A stretch of 64,000 nt of DNA from Brevibacterium sp. RIT 803 (GCF_016892625.1 NZ_JAFEMW010000001.1:372001-436000), one strand, 5' to 3'. Numbered from the stretch's first letter, positions 54,463-61,922 are shown. The notes: generated from the letters alone by a model not told the origin. Program-made: numbers and translations.

Positions 54463-54765
54463 ATGGTTGACGAGCGTTATGTCGAGGACTGCACGGACGA
54501 AGAGCTGATGGAATCAGTGGTGCGACCGGCCGTCGAGCGAATCTTTAAACCTGGTGAGATCGACGATGCTCGCTTGGCGCCAGGTTCCATCGAACCTCGT
54601 GACTTGGTTTATCGCATTTCTGTCGGAGACGAGGAGTTCGAGCCTCGCGTTCGTCTCCACCAGTTCAACCAGACTGTCGAGTTTGTCGCTCAGCAGTTTT
54701 TTGACGATCTTCAGGACTATGTCGCTGAGTCTTCGTTCGCGTGGGGTGAGCTTCGGGGCGAATAA
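54463..54765 (+). CDS. Plus-strand single gene (100 aa), leaderless
   Basis: An acidic protein, MVDERYVEDCTDEELMESVV..., mostly helical. TAGACT (54451-54456) lies 6 nt before the ATG, without a Shine-Dalgarno. It is read against the terminase operon and interrupts it between the large subunit and upstream genes. Function unknown; a cargo gene. Confidence 0.65.
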   Translation: MVDERYVEDCTDEELMESVVRPAVERIFKPGEIDDARLAPGSIEPRDLVYRISVGDEEFEPRVRLHQFNQTVEFVAQQFFDDLQDYVAESSFAWGELRGE

Positions 54766-55031
54766 GCAATATCCTGTCAGAGGACACGGCGCACCTCCAT
54801 GAAGTTGACCCGGTTTTGAGGCGAGTACCGGCAACTCGAACCACGGCGAGGCAGCGAGCCCGGTGCTGTGGTTGGTTTGATGCCCCTCGGAGCCTTCGAT
54901 AGATGGTCGCGGCTGCAACGAGGGGCGGGGAACGCATTGCACGGGTAGAAAAGTGACGAAACACCCCGTGAATGCGAAAGATGGACTGGTGCCCGTAGAC
55001 ACTTCGACCCATCTACCGCATAGCTAATCCC
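54766..55031. other. Spacer between convergent phage genes
   Basis: About 266 bp without a gene that I can support. Frames here are rich in Arg, Ser and Pro and look like shadows. It separates the leaderless gene from the convergent 256-aa gene and could hold a terminator, although I find no clean hairpin. Confidence 0.4.
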
Positions 55032-55802
55032 CTAACTGGCTTTTTGTCCAGAGCGACACCCCGAGTGTTGGACGCGGGTGAGAACTTCTTCGAACCGGAA
55101 CAGCAACGGGGCTTTAGGGCCTGGCCCTTTCCGGCCGACAGGGTGGAGTCCCTCGTATTCGCCGAGGGTACCGGTGGCCCGGTTCCTGTTGTCGACTTCG
55201 AGCAGCTTGAGGATCTGTTTCGCACTGATCTTGATGCCGTGGACTTGGGTGAGGACGAGGGCGCATTCCTTGGCGGTGAGGTCGACGTCCGCGATGCCTG
55301 CCTTGAGCCGGTCCTGCCCCTGCTTCGGCGTGTAGAGCTGTCCGTCGACAATGACACTAACTTGGTCGTGGCGGGCGTAGACGGCGCGGTCGTTGTGCCA
55401 GCCGCAGAAGCGTCGGTCATCGATATGCCGGTTGAGTTCTTGGTGGATGTCAGCGATAGCGTCTTCGACTTCAGCGATGAAGTCCTCGAACGCTGGGTGT
55501 CTGAACATCCAGTCGGCGTACCCGTAGATCCAGGCGGCGATGGCTGTGGTGTCATCTTTGCCGGTGTAGGCGTGGAGGCCCTCTTCGGCGATGAGTAGAG
55601 CCCAGGAGACGAGGGTCTGTTTCAGGTTGTCGCGGGCGATGACCATTGTGTCGGTCATTGGGGCTTTGGGTGCGTGTGATCCTCCCCCGCCTTCGGATCC
55701 GCCGTATGAGGCTACTGGTGCGGATGGTTCGATGGTTTCGTAGAGGTCGCTGATCTGGTCGCAGAGGCTACGGATCTTCTCCGCTGGGGTGGGTTCAGGC
55801 AT
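55032..55802 (-). CDS. Hypothetical phage protein, 256 aa
   Basis: A helical protein (MPEPTPAEKIRSLCDQISDL...) with a Gly/Ser linker near residue 35-45. The C-terminal part has a possible HTH (LTAKECALVLTQVHGIKIS) and then YEGLHPVGRKGPGPKAPLLF. It is conserved-looking and lies between large and small terminase genes, as DNA-binding proteins often do in actinophages. Exact role unknown. Confidence 0.7.
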   Translation of the reverse strand: MPEPTPAEKIRSLCDQISDLYETIEPSAPVASYGGSEGGGGSHAPKAPMTDTMVIARDNLKQTLVSWALLIAEEGLHAYTGKDDTTAIAAWIYGYADWMFRHPAFEDFIAEVEDAIADIHQELNRHIDDRRFCGWHNDRAVYARHDQVSVIVDGQLYTPKQGQDRLKAGIADVDLTAKECALVLTQVHGIKISAKQILKLLEVDNRNRATGTLGEYEGLHPVGRKGPGPKAPLLFRFEEVLTRVQHSGCRSGQKAS

Positions 55803-56055
55803 GTGGCCTCCATTCGGCTGCTGGGGTGACGTGGAGGCTCCCGGTGGTGAGTGTGATGGTGAACATGTAGATCGGGCCGATGCAGATCATGGGTGCTTCG
55901 CCGAACATCATCTGTTCTTCAACCACTTCGCGTTCGTACCGGATGCCGGAGACTTTGATTCCGGAGTGGAGTCGTCGGTCTTCTCGCACATCCACCTCGG
56001 TGCCGACGGTGGACAGCGGCATGGTGTCGATTGGCAGCCACGGGTTATCGGTCAT
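55795..56055 (-). CDS. Hypothetical phage protein, 86 aa
   Basis: From the ATG at 56055, with AAGGGG 5 nt upstream. The product (MTDNPWLPIDTMPLSTVGTE...) is a small mixed alpha/beta protein; DTMP near the start followed by a long beta region resembles phage proteins of the DUF551 type, a weak match. It overlaps the 256-aa gene by 8 bp. Confidence 0.6.
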   Translation of the reverse strand: MTDNPWLPIDTMPLSTVGTEVDVREDRRLHSGIKVSGIRYEREVVEEQMMFGEAPMICIGPIYMFTITLTTGSLHVTPAAEWRPHA

Positions 56056-56216
56056 GGCTGCCCCTTGATGGTCCTGGTCATGCACTCTGAGCAGACCTCG
56101 CCGTCGTCGCCCGAGTACCACCCGAGGGGTTGCCCGGTGATGACTTGCAGGGGGTTGTAATCGTAGGCGTCGTTGATGGTGCGTTCCCGTCCGCACATTC
56201 CGCATGTAGGTGTCAT
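56052..56216 (-). CDS. Small zinc-ribbon protein, 54 aa
   Basis: MTPTCGMCGRERTINDAYDY begins a protein with two CxxC pairs (Cys5/Cys8 and Cys42/Cys45), so it probably binds one zinc. It overlaps both neighbours in ATGA, and its start is supported by AGGAC upstream. A much longer frame to 56609 is Pro/Arg-rich shadow. Unknown function. Confidence 0.7.
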   Translation of the reverse strand: MTPTCGMCGRERTINDAYDYNPLQVITGQPLGWYSGDDGEVCSECMTRTIKGQP

Positions 56217-56473
56217 GGTCGTCCTGCTTTCTGCATGTCGTTGACGAGTTGCTCGTACGTGTTGGCGATGAGTTCCGCGGCGGCCACCCAGGTCATCGCA
56301 CCCGTACCGGCGGTGTTCTCGGCCTGGTGGATGCCGTCGTCGTAGATCGAGGCGGCGTGGCTTTTGATGGTCATCCCGTCGGGTGTGGTGCCTGCCGCGT
56401 GGTGTTCGACTGCGAGTAGCCCGGCGGCGCGGCGGATGCGTTCGCGTTGGGCTTGGACTTGCTGGATCGTCAC
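56213..56473 (-). CDS. Hypothetical phage protein, 86 aa
   Basis: A helical protein, MTIQQVQAQRERIRRAAGLL..., with no Cys and no membrane segment. Part of a run of ATGA-overlapping genes between the small terminase subunit and the 256-aa gene. Unknown function. Confidence 0.7.
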   Translation of the reverse strand: MTIQQVQAQRERIRRAAGLLAVEHHAAGTTPDGMTIKSHAASIYDDGIHQAENTAGTGAMTWVAAAELIANTYEQLVNDMQKAGRP

Positions 56474-57111
56474 TTGGGGCCTCCCCCGACGTTGCGGAGG
56501 ATCTTCGGGATCTCGGCGGCCGCGGTCTGCATCTGCTCGGGTGTCGCCTTGATGGCGGTGAGCAACGATGTGAGGACGGTTTCGAACTGGGCGCCGGTCT
56601 GTTCGGCAATTCTGACTTGCCGTTCGTCGACGCCGGCTTTCAATGTTTCAGTGGCGTACCGGGCGAGCTGGTCCTGAGCTTTGTGCAGGAGCGTGTACAC
56701 GACGTGCTGTCGGGCCTCCTGAACGGTCTCAGACTTTCCGCCCATGGGGTTGTCTTCCTCGGACTCCTTCGTCTTCCCCCACCACAGTTCACCGTCGGTC
56801 TCGAGGAGTTCCACCTGGTGCCGGAGCCATTCGGCTTCGCCGGCCTTCGATGCGACCAGGTCCAGAAGTGCTTGTGCGGGGTCGAGGTCAGTGTGGGGTG
56901 TGCCGAGGCGGCGTGCGACTCGAATGAGCTTCTCCTGCTCGAGGTTGCGGGTAGCGGCAGTCTTGGCGCGCTTGCTGGATCCTCCGTGCACCCGGCAGAC
57001 GGTGAGTCCGTGCACGGGGTATGAGTTGCACTGCCGTTGGGTGGACTTGCTGAACCCTTGGCACTTGGCCGGATCCCACCCGCTGCGATCGATATCTTTA
57101 CGCTTCACCAT
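56470..57111 (-). CDS. Terminase small subunit (putative)
   Basis: A 213-aa protein. The N-terminus has a zinc-finger-like region (CQGFSKSTQRQCNSYPVHGL, then VCRVHGGSSKRAK) seen in putative small terminase subunits of actinophages, followed by a helical oligomerisation region (LARYATETLKAGVDERQVRI). It is placed before the large subunit, as expected. DNA-recognition specificity is unknown. Confidence 0.7.
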   Translation of the reverse strand: MVKRKDIDRSGWDPAKCQGFSKSTQRQCNSYPVHGLTVCRVHGGSSKRAKTAATRNLEQEKLIRVARRLGTPHTDLDPAQALLDLVASKAGEAEWLRHQVELLETDGELWWGKTKESEEDNPMGGKSETVQEARQHVVYTLLHKAQDQLARYATETLKAGVDERQVRIAEQTGAQFETVLTSLLTAIKATPEQMQTAAAEIPKILRNVGGGPK

Positions 57112-57320
57112 CAGAGCCCTGCCACTTCGGTGGTGACGTAGATGGTTGCACCGTTAGGCACCGAGTGCTGATGCTCCCCAATAGTGAGGGTGCTGGTGTC
57201 GTTGGCGGCGTTGAGGGTGATGGTGTGGAGGATGCCGCGTGAGCAGCGCCCGAGGGCTGCGAGCGTCGGGAGGGTGACTGTCTTCCCGATGGCGTCGGCG
57301 GTGAGGTGGCGAACTATCAT
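57111..57320 (-). CDS. Hypothetical phage protein, 69 aa
   Basis: A small beta-rich protein (MIVRHLTADAIGKTVTLPTL...) ending TIYVTTEVAGL. It shares one base with the small terminase gene start and is its upstream partner. Unknown. Confidence 0.65.
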   Translation of the reverse strand: MIVRHLTADAIGKTVTLPTLAALGRCSRGILHTITLNAANDTSTLTIGEHQHSVPNGATIYVTTEVAGL

Positions 57321-57388
57321 GCACGGAGCATGCGACCGGACACGGGAAAGTTGCTAGAGACGACACGCGGTGTCGTCCAATTTCCACT

Positions 57389-57862
57389 CTAAGCGTGCGC
57401 TGCTACGCCAGACCCTCGGCCGACAATCGGCGAGGCGAGAGCCAACAGGATCCCCGCACCGGCCATCACGCCGCCGGTTGCCACGTTCCGTTTCGCGTCA
57501 GCTCGGCATTCGACGATTCCGTCCGGCAACTTCAGGCCGTTTGCTTCGGTAATCCGCATGGCGTTGAGGCCGGACGGACAGGCCCACATACCTTCATCAT
57601 CAATGTAGGGTCCGTGCCACCCCATTTGGACGAAGAATCCACCAGCAATTAGGCCAACTGATGCGACCCCCAGCAGTGTGAATATAAGCCATTTGCGCTG
57701 TCTCTTGACGATAACGGTCAGATACCAGATCGCAATGGCTGCTCCTACTGCGAACCAGCCGAGCATCACCCACTCCACCCACTGAGCATCTCCCATGTGG
57801 TAGAGCTCAACCGATTCGTCAGTGGCCTGGATGAGCAATTGTGCGGGGTGTCCATTGGTCAC
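57389..57862 (-). CDS. Membrane protein with extracellular Cys loop
   Basis: A 157-aa protein with four hydrophobic segments, including VMLGWFAVGAAIAIWYLTVI and WLIFTLLGVASVGLIAGGFF, and two Cys in the loop (MWACPSGLNAM, GIVECRADAK) that may pair. It starts near 57862 with GGAGAATC upstream. It lies outside the packaging genes and is a likely lysogen-expressed cargo gene. Function unknown. Confidence 0.7.
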   Translation of the reverse strand: MTNGHPAQLLIQATDESVELYHMGDAQWVEWVMLGWFAVGAAIAIWYLTVIVKRQRKWLIFTLLGVASVGLIAGGFFVQMGWHGPYIDDEGMWACPSGLNAMRITEANGLKLPDGIVECRADAKRNVATGGVMAGAGILLALASPIVGRGSGVAAHA

Positions 57863-57923
57863 AATGATTCTCCTTTAGGCCCTTCCAGATCGGTCTTACA
57901 GTCAATATGCCACACTGGCCCCT

Positions 57924-58196
57924 ATGGTTCCTGGCACCGTGAACGAGTTATCCGATCATGATCGGATGATCCTCGATTTGGAGAAGACTGCGTCGTCTGC
58001 CGCAGCCCGTGAAGCGTTGTGCCGGCGCATCGATCTACCGCCTGAGAAGTACACCGTTGTACTCCAGGGGCTGGTGGATACGGACGCGGCGTACAGTTAC
58101 GCTCCGGATGTTGTGGAACGGGTCAGGCAGTTGCGGGCGGAAGGGTTCGCGTTTGAGCGACGGCAAGGACGCTGGAAGAACCGCGATGCATGGTGA
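57924..58196 (+). CDS. DUF3263-family protein
   Basis: A 90-aa protein. LSDHDRMILDLEKTAS and LPPEKYTVVLQGLVDTDAAY match the actinobacterial DUF3263 family (PF11662), small proteins thought to bind DNA. CACACT is 7 nt before the ATG, without a Shine-Dalgarno: a weaker leaderless candidate. A copy of its 3' end exists at 59546-59638. Confidence 0.75.
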   Translation: MVPGTVNELSDHDRMILDLEKTASSAAAREALCRRIDLPPEKYTVVLQGLVDTDAAYSYAPDVVERVRQLRAEGFAFERRQGRWKNRDAW

Positions 58197-58208
58197 CTCT
58201 GTCGCCAC

Positions 58209-58255
58209 GTAGAAGAAGGGATCTCGATCTGTTGAATCGAGATCCCTTCTTCTAC
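58209..58255. terminator. Perfect 20-bp inverted repeat
   Basis: 58209-58228 pairs perfectly with 58236-58255 around a 7-nt loop, 12 bp past the DUF3263 stop and 65 bp before the convergent membrane protein stop. It can end transcription in both directions. There is no T-run. Confidence 0.75.
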
Positions 58256-58319
58256 GGTCGGTCACTGCACGGCCCACGGCCGCGAGGGGTAGCTGAACTA
58301 TGCGTTCGACTCAGCTGTC

Positions 58320-58574
58320 CTATGCTGTGCTGCCGAGATGATTGCGCTTATCCAGGTAGTAAGCGACGGTTTCCCAGACAGCGAACACCAAGACTCCGCC
58401 AATCAGTAGGAGTAGTGGGAGAGGCAATAGGAATTGTTTCTCAGCCCCGCCGAGCGCCCAGAGTACCGCAGCTGCGAGGGCCACGATTCCGGAGTTAATT
58501 AGGAACCATTTGACTCGCCGAGCCTTGATCTCTGACACAGTCGAATCCGCGGTCAATTCGTCACTTACACGCAT
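58320..58574 (-). CDS. Small two-helix membrane protein (possible immunity partner)
   Basis: An 84-aa protein with two hydrophobic segments (WFLINSGIVALAAAVLWALG and FLLPLPLLLLIGGVLVFAVW) and charged ends. It overlaps the upstream secreted protein gene by 10 bp, so the two are co-translated. Small polytopic proteins coupled to a secreted peptide gene often protect the producer, but no known immunity motif is present. Confidence 0.65.
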   Translation of the reverse strand: MRVSDELTADSTVSEIKARRVKWFLINSGIVALAAAVLWALGGAEKQFLLPLPLLLLIGGVLVFAVWETVAYYLDKRNHLGSTA

Positions 58575-59116
58575 TTGATCTCCTTCAGTGCTCCGTCGGC
58601 GGTACCTGTGACTCTAAGTGTCTTTCCACCTTTGCAAAGTCCATCATCCTCGAGGAACGACGCGATAGAGCTAAGCGCGGTCGTGCCAAGGAATTTCGTG
58701 ACGAGCTTCCCTTTCAGGAAAACGCCGAGAGCCGAGAAGGCGGCTTTACCGACCTTCTTGATCTTCTTCTGATCTGACTGATTGAAGTAGATTATCGGCT
58801 CTCCCTTGCTGTTCATCTTGCCACTCAGTTGAGGCGATAGCCCAGACTGTGGTTTCGGGACTGTGATTGAAATTCCTTCACCGAGGTCGAACTCAGTCGC
58901 GACTTGGCCATCGATCTTGACGTCCTTCGAGGGGAGGTCAGATGCCTTGAGTTCGTCGTAGAACTCCTGGTGGCTCGTCTGCTGAGTTTCAACGCTCACG
59001 GAGTTGTTGGTACCCGAGTCTGTTGGCGTAGCTGAGGCTGCACCGCCGGCGCCGAGGGTGAGAGAGAGGGCTAATGCGGCAGCGACACCAACGTTCGTTG
59101 CTTTGGGGATTCTCAT
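58565..59116 (-). CDS. Secreted protein of unknown function
   Basis: A 183-aa preprotein: signal peptide (NVGVAAALALSLTLGAGGAA, cleavage near SASA). The mature part has an acidic N-terminal half and a C-terminal half that is basic then hydrophobic (KKIKKVGKAAFSALGVFLKG, then FLGTTALSSIASFLEDD), ending in a Cys pair (GLCKGG ... IKCV). The amphipathic/hydrophobic stretch could insert in membranes. With the coupled small membrane protein it looks like an effector/protector pair; this is an inference from layout only. Confidence 0.7.
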   Translation of the reverse strand: MRIPKATNVGVAAALALSLTLGAGGAASATPTDSGTNNSVSVETQQTSHQEFYDELKASDLPSKDVKIDGQVATEFDLGEGISITVPKPQSGLSPQLSGKMNSKGEPIIYFNQSDQKKIKKVGKAAFSALGVFLKGKLVTKFLGTTALSSIASFLEDDGLCKGGKTLRVTGTADGALKEIKCV

Positions 59117-59355
59117 AGCGTGTCAACTTTCTTTCGGGGAATATGACGTCAGTCACGCTACCGACGGGTATTGAACTCTGCAACTGATTTTCCAGACAAC
59201 GCCAGATGTTTCAATAGTGCAAACATCCCGTGTCTTCGTATCATCCGCTCAGGCTCAACCAGCACGACGGCTACCCCAATTCGGACCACAGTAACTATCG
59301 CGAGCGTGTAACAAAACTGATGACGTACTGTCATAGTCGGATATCGACTCTGTCT
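59117..59355. promoter_or_regulatory. Upstream region of the secreted protein gene
   Basis: About 240 bp without a gene that must hold the promoter of the secreted/membrane pair. The part near 59117-59230 is AT-rich. No clear operator found. Confidence 0.35.
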
Positions 59356-59436
59356 TTAGGGGACAGAACGATTCGACTCCTCGCCACGGAAGCCCACCAG
59401 CTCCGGCCCAGCTTCCCCGATGGCGCGAAGCCCCAT
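59356..59436 (-). pseudogene. Tape-measure C-terminal fragment
   Basis: The minus strand reads MGLRAIGEAGPELVGFRGEE followed by a few codons and TAA. AIGEAGPELV is a hallmark of tape measure C-termini; the resident tape measure has VGENGPELVNLSGGEQ at the same place. Only about 26 codons remain, with no start signals, so this is a stray piece of another phage tape measure gene. Confidence 0.5.
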
Positions 59437-59545
59437 CGGTATCCCCGCTCGAGCGCTGCGTTGCTCCCCCGATCGCACGTATCGTCCGCAGTCGAGCAGC
59501 CAGCGCCGGTGTGCGAAGCCCCACCAGTTGCGGTTCGTGCCGGTT

Positions 59546-59638
59546 GTTGTGGAACGGGTCAGGCAGCTGCGGGCAGAAAGGTTCGCGTTCGAACGACACC
59601 AGGGCCATTGGAAGAAATACAGCAACTTCAGGCTATAG
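59546..59638 (+). pseudogene. Duplicated 3' end of the DUF3263 gene
   Basis: 59546-59616 matches 58110-58180 at about 60 of 71 positions by eye and encodes VVERVRQLRAERFAFERHQG against VVERVRQLRAEGFAFERRQG. The 5' part of the gene is missing. Together with the tape-measure piece it marks a recombination graveyard between cargo cassettes. Confidence 0.75.
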
Positions 59639-59657
59639 TCGGACACGGCTGCTGAGG

Positions 59658-59876
59658 TTAGATCGGCGCGGATTCGTCGTATCCGTCTTCGTCGTCGATC
59701 TCCACGATGATGCCCTGTTCGGCGACATCCCCGTCGTCGGCCTCTCGGATCACAGTCGCGGTCGGCGCCGACACTTCGTTCCCGTCGGCTTCGGTGTATG
59801 TCGCAGTGTCAATGAGTTGTTCGCTCCAGTCCGGCTCGGGCACTTCCACACCAGGCTGCGTCTCATTCGTCGTCAT
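59658..59876 (-). CDS. Small acidic protein downstream of the HspR-like gene
   Basis: A 72-aa very acidic protein (MTTNETQPGVEVPEPDWSEQ..., ending DDEDGYDESAPI). It overlaps the regulator gene by 4 bp (ATGA). No domain recognised. Possibly a partner or anti-regulator of the HspR-like protein. Confidence 0.6.
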   Translation of the reverse strand: MTTNETQPGVEVPEPDWSEQLIDTATYTEADGNEVSAPTATVIREADDGDVAEQGIIVEIDDEDGYDESAPI

Positions 59877-60184
59877 TGCGTCCTCCTCAATTCGTACCGA
59901 AGCGAGTCGTTCTCATCCTGCAGATCGAGAATGATTCCGATGCTAGCGAGGTTTGCCCCCATGTCAACCAGCTCTCGCACCCTTAGCAATCGCGCAATGT
60001 CTCCTCGGTTGTACCGACGAGTGCCCCCATTCGTACGGGATGGTGCGACGAGCCCCCGTGACTCGTACTGGCGTAGCGTCTGCACTCCCATGCCTGTCAT
60101 TTCCGCGACCACAGAGATAGAGAAGGTACGTCCGCGGGACGCACCAACCACAGCGAAGAACTCTTCCAAAAGTTTTCCTCCCAT
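59873..60184 (-). CDS. HspR-like MerR-family regulator
   Basis: A ~103-aa protein from the ATG at 60184 (a start at 60226 is possible but lies within the operator region). The MerR domain is clear: FSISVVAEMTGMGVQTLRQY, then SRGLVAPSRTNGGTRRYNRG, then ANLASIGIILDLQDENDSLR. The TLRQY/GLV/SRT-GG-RRY set is characteristic of HspR, which represses heat-shock genes. It is divergent from hsp20, so it probably controls that gene and itself. Confidence 0.82.
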   Translation of the reverse strand: MGGKLLEEFFAVVGASRGRTFSISVVAEMTGMGVQTLRQYESRGLVAPSRTNGGTRRYNRGDIARLLRVRELVDMGANLASIGIILDLQDENDSLRYELRRTQ

Positions 60185-60226
60185 AGTCTTGACGAAGTGT
60201 CTTCTATCGGCTAAATATATGTGCAT

Positions 60227-60251
60227 CAGATGATATAGATCATACCATCTG
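60227..60251. promoter_or_regulatory. Nested palindromes between HspR-like and hsp20 genes
   Basis: CAGATG (60227-60232) pairs with CATCTG (60246-60251), and inside it ATGAT (60230-60234) pairs with ATCAT (60239-60243). The element lies in the AT-rich promoter spacer, as MerR-type operators do. It is not the canonical HAIR sequence (CTTGAGT-N7-ACTCAAG), though GAGTCAAG occurs 20 bp downstream next to the hsp20 ribosome binding site. Confidence 0.6.
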
Positions 60252-60287
60252 GAAAGTTTTCACTATCGAGTCAAGGAGGTTTCAGCA

Positions 60288-60722
60288 ATGATCATGATGC
60301 GCACAGACCCATTCCGAGAAGTCGAACGCCTGAGCAGAGAAATCTTCGGAGCCACCGGCACAACTGCCCGTCCCGTAATGATGCCCATGGACGCCTGGCG
60401 CGACGGCGACACCTTCCGCGTCGAACTCGACTTACCAGGAATCGATCCTGACAACATCGACCTCGACGTTGAGAACAACGTCGTCACCGTCAAAGCCGAA
60501 CGGCCTGCCCCCGACCATGGGGAGTCTTCAGTCGCTGCTGAGCGGCCCCGCGGAACTTTCAGCCGTCAGCTTGTCCTCGGCGACAACCTCGATACAAGCA
60601 ATATCACGGCGGACTATGACGCCGGCGTGCTCACACTCAGTATTCCCGTCGCGGAGTCAGCGAAGCCTCGCAAGATCGCTATCAACTCGGGTTCTGCTGA
60701 ACCGGCAGCCATCAGCGCATAG
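60288..60722 (+). CDS. Small heat shock protein (Hsp20)
   Basis: A 144-aa sHSP. The alpha-crystallin domain (residues ~38-130) shows [20 protein letters not shown], then [11 protein letters not shown], then [20 protein letters not shown] and the GVLTLSIPV strand that closes the domain. It holds unfolding proteins in a refoldable state. ATG at 60288 follows AAGGAGG by 8 nt; second and third Met codons follow at once. Controlled by the divergent HspR-like gene. Unusual cargo in a siphovirus prophage. Confidence 0.92.
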   Translation: MIMMRTDPFREVERLSREIFGATGTTARPVMMPMDAWRDGDTFRVELDLPGIDPDNIDLDVENNVVTVKAERPAPDHGESSVAAERPRGTFSRQLVLGDNLDTSNITADYDAGVLTLSIPVAESAKPRKIAINSGSAEPAAISA

Positions 60723-61365
60723 CGATCGCGGGCGGTGTGTTGTCATGCAGAACACGTATGCGCCAGATGACCAGCTGGGTATCGATGCTGCGTTCTGGGC
60801 GATCGTCCTCGGCGACCGCGAACTGCGTGACCTAGACACAAGTCATCACGCGAACAGGGAGCTACGGGTCATGATTCGCTGCGGGTGCCGGGTCTTCAGG
60901 CGTCCCGACCCGTGGCGCCAATTCAGGTCGCCTAGTACCTCAGGATGCCAGGTTGCCGCTCGCCGAGTTATCGCTTGTCAGCGTTCTCCTCCCCGATTTA
61001 AGGACGCTGACACCACGTTCGAAAGGAGGTGAAGCCTTTCTGCGTCTAGGTTGATCTATGCAGCCGTGTGGTCGCGCCCGCCATTCTTCCTAACTGTGTG
61101 CTCGACGCATGATGCGCGGCAGTGACGCCACAATGACGGTGAAAACGATGCGGGCCCGCACACGGCCTCCCCTTCTGGCCCCGGGTTAATCCCCGGGGCC
61201 AGAACATGTTCTGTTGAGACACGAGAAGCGAGGAGAACTTGATTATTAGCCTTTTGGAGAAACTGTTGATTGTCTGGCCCTGGCACGCTCGAGCACTTAT
61301 CGTCAAAGCCATCTCATCCCGCCATCGTCCATCGGTGGGCGAGCAGCCAATGCCGCTTGACCGTC
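60723..61365. other. Long gene-poor stretch with strong hairpins
   Basis: No confident gene. A frame of 95 codons from an ATG at 60745 starts plausibly (MQNTYAPDDQLGIDAAFWAI) but turns Arg/Ser/Pro-rich and may be a decayed gene. Hairpins: GTCAGCGT (60977-60984) with ACGCTGAC (61004-61011), and a perfect 13-bp stem 61173-61185 with 61192-61204. AAAGGAGGTGA at ~61021-61031 is a perfect Shine-Dalgarno without a proper start after it. Confidence 0.45.
61173..61204. terminator. Perfect 13-bp hairpin
   Basis: Stem 61173-61185 with 61192-61204 and a 6-nt loop; GC-rich. It overlaps a 12-bp palindrome AGAACATGTTCT (61201-61212). It could end hsp20 transcription from the left or early transcription from the right. 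Confidence 0.6.
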
Positions 61366-61635
61366 TCAGGACCCCGTAAGCAACGCGTTGACCAGTTCGC
61401 GGGAAGTCTCATCGTCGGCTTCTATGCCGACGGTGTCGTGTAGGTATGCCTGAACGCGTTCGACACTCTCGTCGCTTTTGAGTTTGCTTCGTTGCCATCG
61501 CGCACCGTCAACGAATGCTTCCCGTTTGTGTTCACGCAATGCATCCAACGAGTATGAATAACCAAACACGTCGAATTCCGGCTCTGGGTAACTGTGACCA
61601 GCCATTGTTGCTGCTTCTTCCTCCCAGATCATCAT
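61366..61635 (-). CDS. Hypothetical phage early protein, 89 aa
   Basis: From ATG at 61635 (AGGTGGA upstream); an ATG at 61605 is an alternative. The sequence (GHSYPEPEFDVFGYSYSLDA..., ALREHKREAFVDGARWQRSK) is helical and acidic. No domain recognised. Confidence 0.55.
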   Translation of the reverse strand: MMIWEEEAATMAGHSYPEPEFDVFGYSYSLDALREHKREAFVDGARWQRSKLKSDESVERVQAYLHDTVGIEADDETSRELVNALLTGS

Positions 61636-61723
61636 CTATTCCACCTGCCTTCTATTCCGTTCTCGCTGTGTAAGTAGTCAGATTTATACCCTCGATTGAT
61701 CCGTAGATCCAATTCATCGATTC

Positions 61724-61795
61724 CTAGAGGATCGAGCCTGCGTCATTGATAGCAATGGGTGAGTTGTGGACCGTGTCCCGCAGTTCGTCACTCAT
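61724..61795 (-). CDS. Possible 23-residue peptide
   Basis: MSDELRDTVHNSPIAINDAG and three more residues, overlapping the end of the zinc-ribbon gene by 8 bp with GGGAG 6 nt before the ATG. Coupling and the ribosome binding site favour translation, but length makes it weak. Confidence 0.3.
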   Translation of the reverse strand: MSDELRDTVHNSPIAINDAGSIL

Positions 61796-61922
61796 CGGGT
61801 ACTCCCATCCACGGGCAGTGGCTTTGTTCGCTGTGTGCCTTGTAGTTCCAGCATTCGTTCGCGTCGTGGTCGTTGATCTTGTGGCCGCAGGTGGTGCAGG
61901 TGCGGTCGTGCACGTCACTCAT
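61788..61922 (-). CDS. Small zinc-ribbon protein, 44 aa
   Basis: MSDVHDRTCTTCGHKINDHD begins a protein with CxxC followed by Cys and His/Cys residues (NECWNYKAHSEQSHCPW), probably one zinc site. The ATG overlaps the upstream stop (ATGA). Early phage gene, unknown role. Confidence 0.6.
   Translation of the reverse strand: MSDVHDRTCTTCGHKINDHDANECWNYKAHSEQSHCPWMGVPDE

Noticed and set aside
54514..55002. Minus-strand frame with signal-like start in the 54.8 kb spacer
   Set aside because: It runs antisense into the 100-aa gene, has many rare-looking Pro/Ser/Cys codons and no ribosome binding site.
55044..55598. 184-codon plus-strand frame opposite the 256-aa gene
   Set aside because: Antisense shadow; the minus-strand gene has operon context and overlap with neighbours.
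61201..61212. AGAACATGTTCT palindrome as a LexA/SOS box
   Set aside because: Actinobacterial LexA boxes need GAAC-N4-GTTC; this has only two bases between the half sites and overlaps a hairpin stem.
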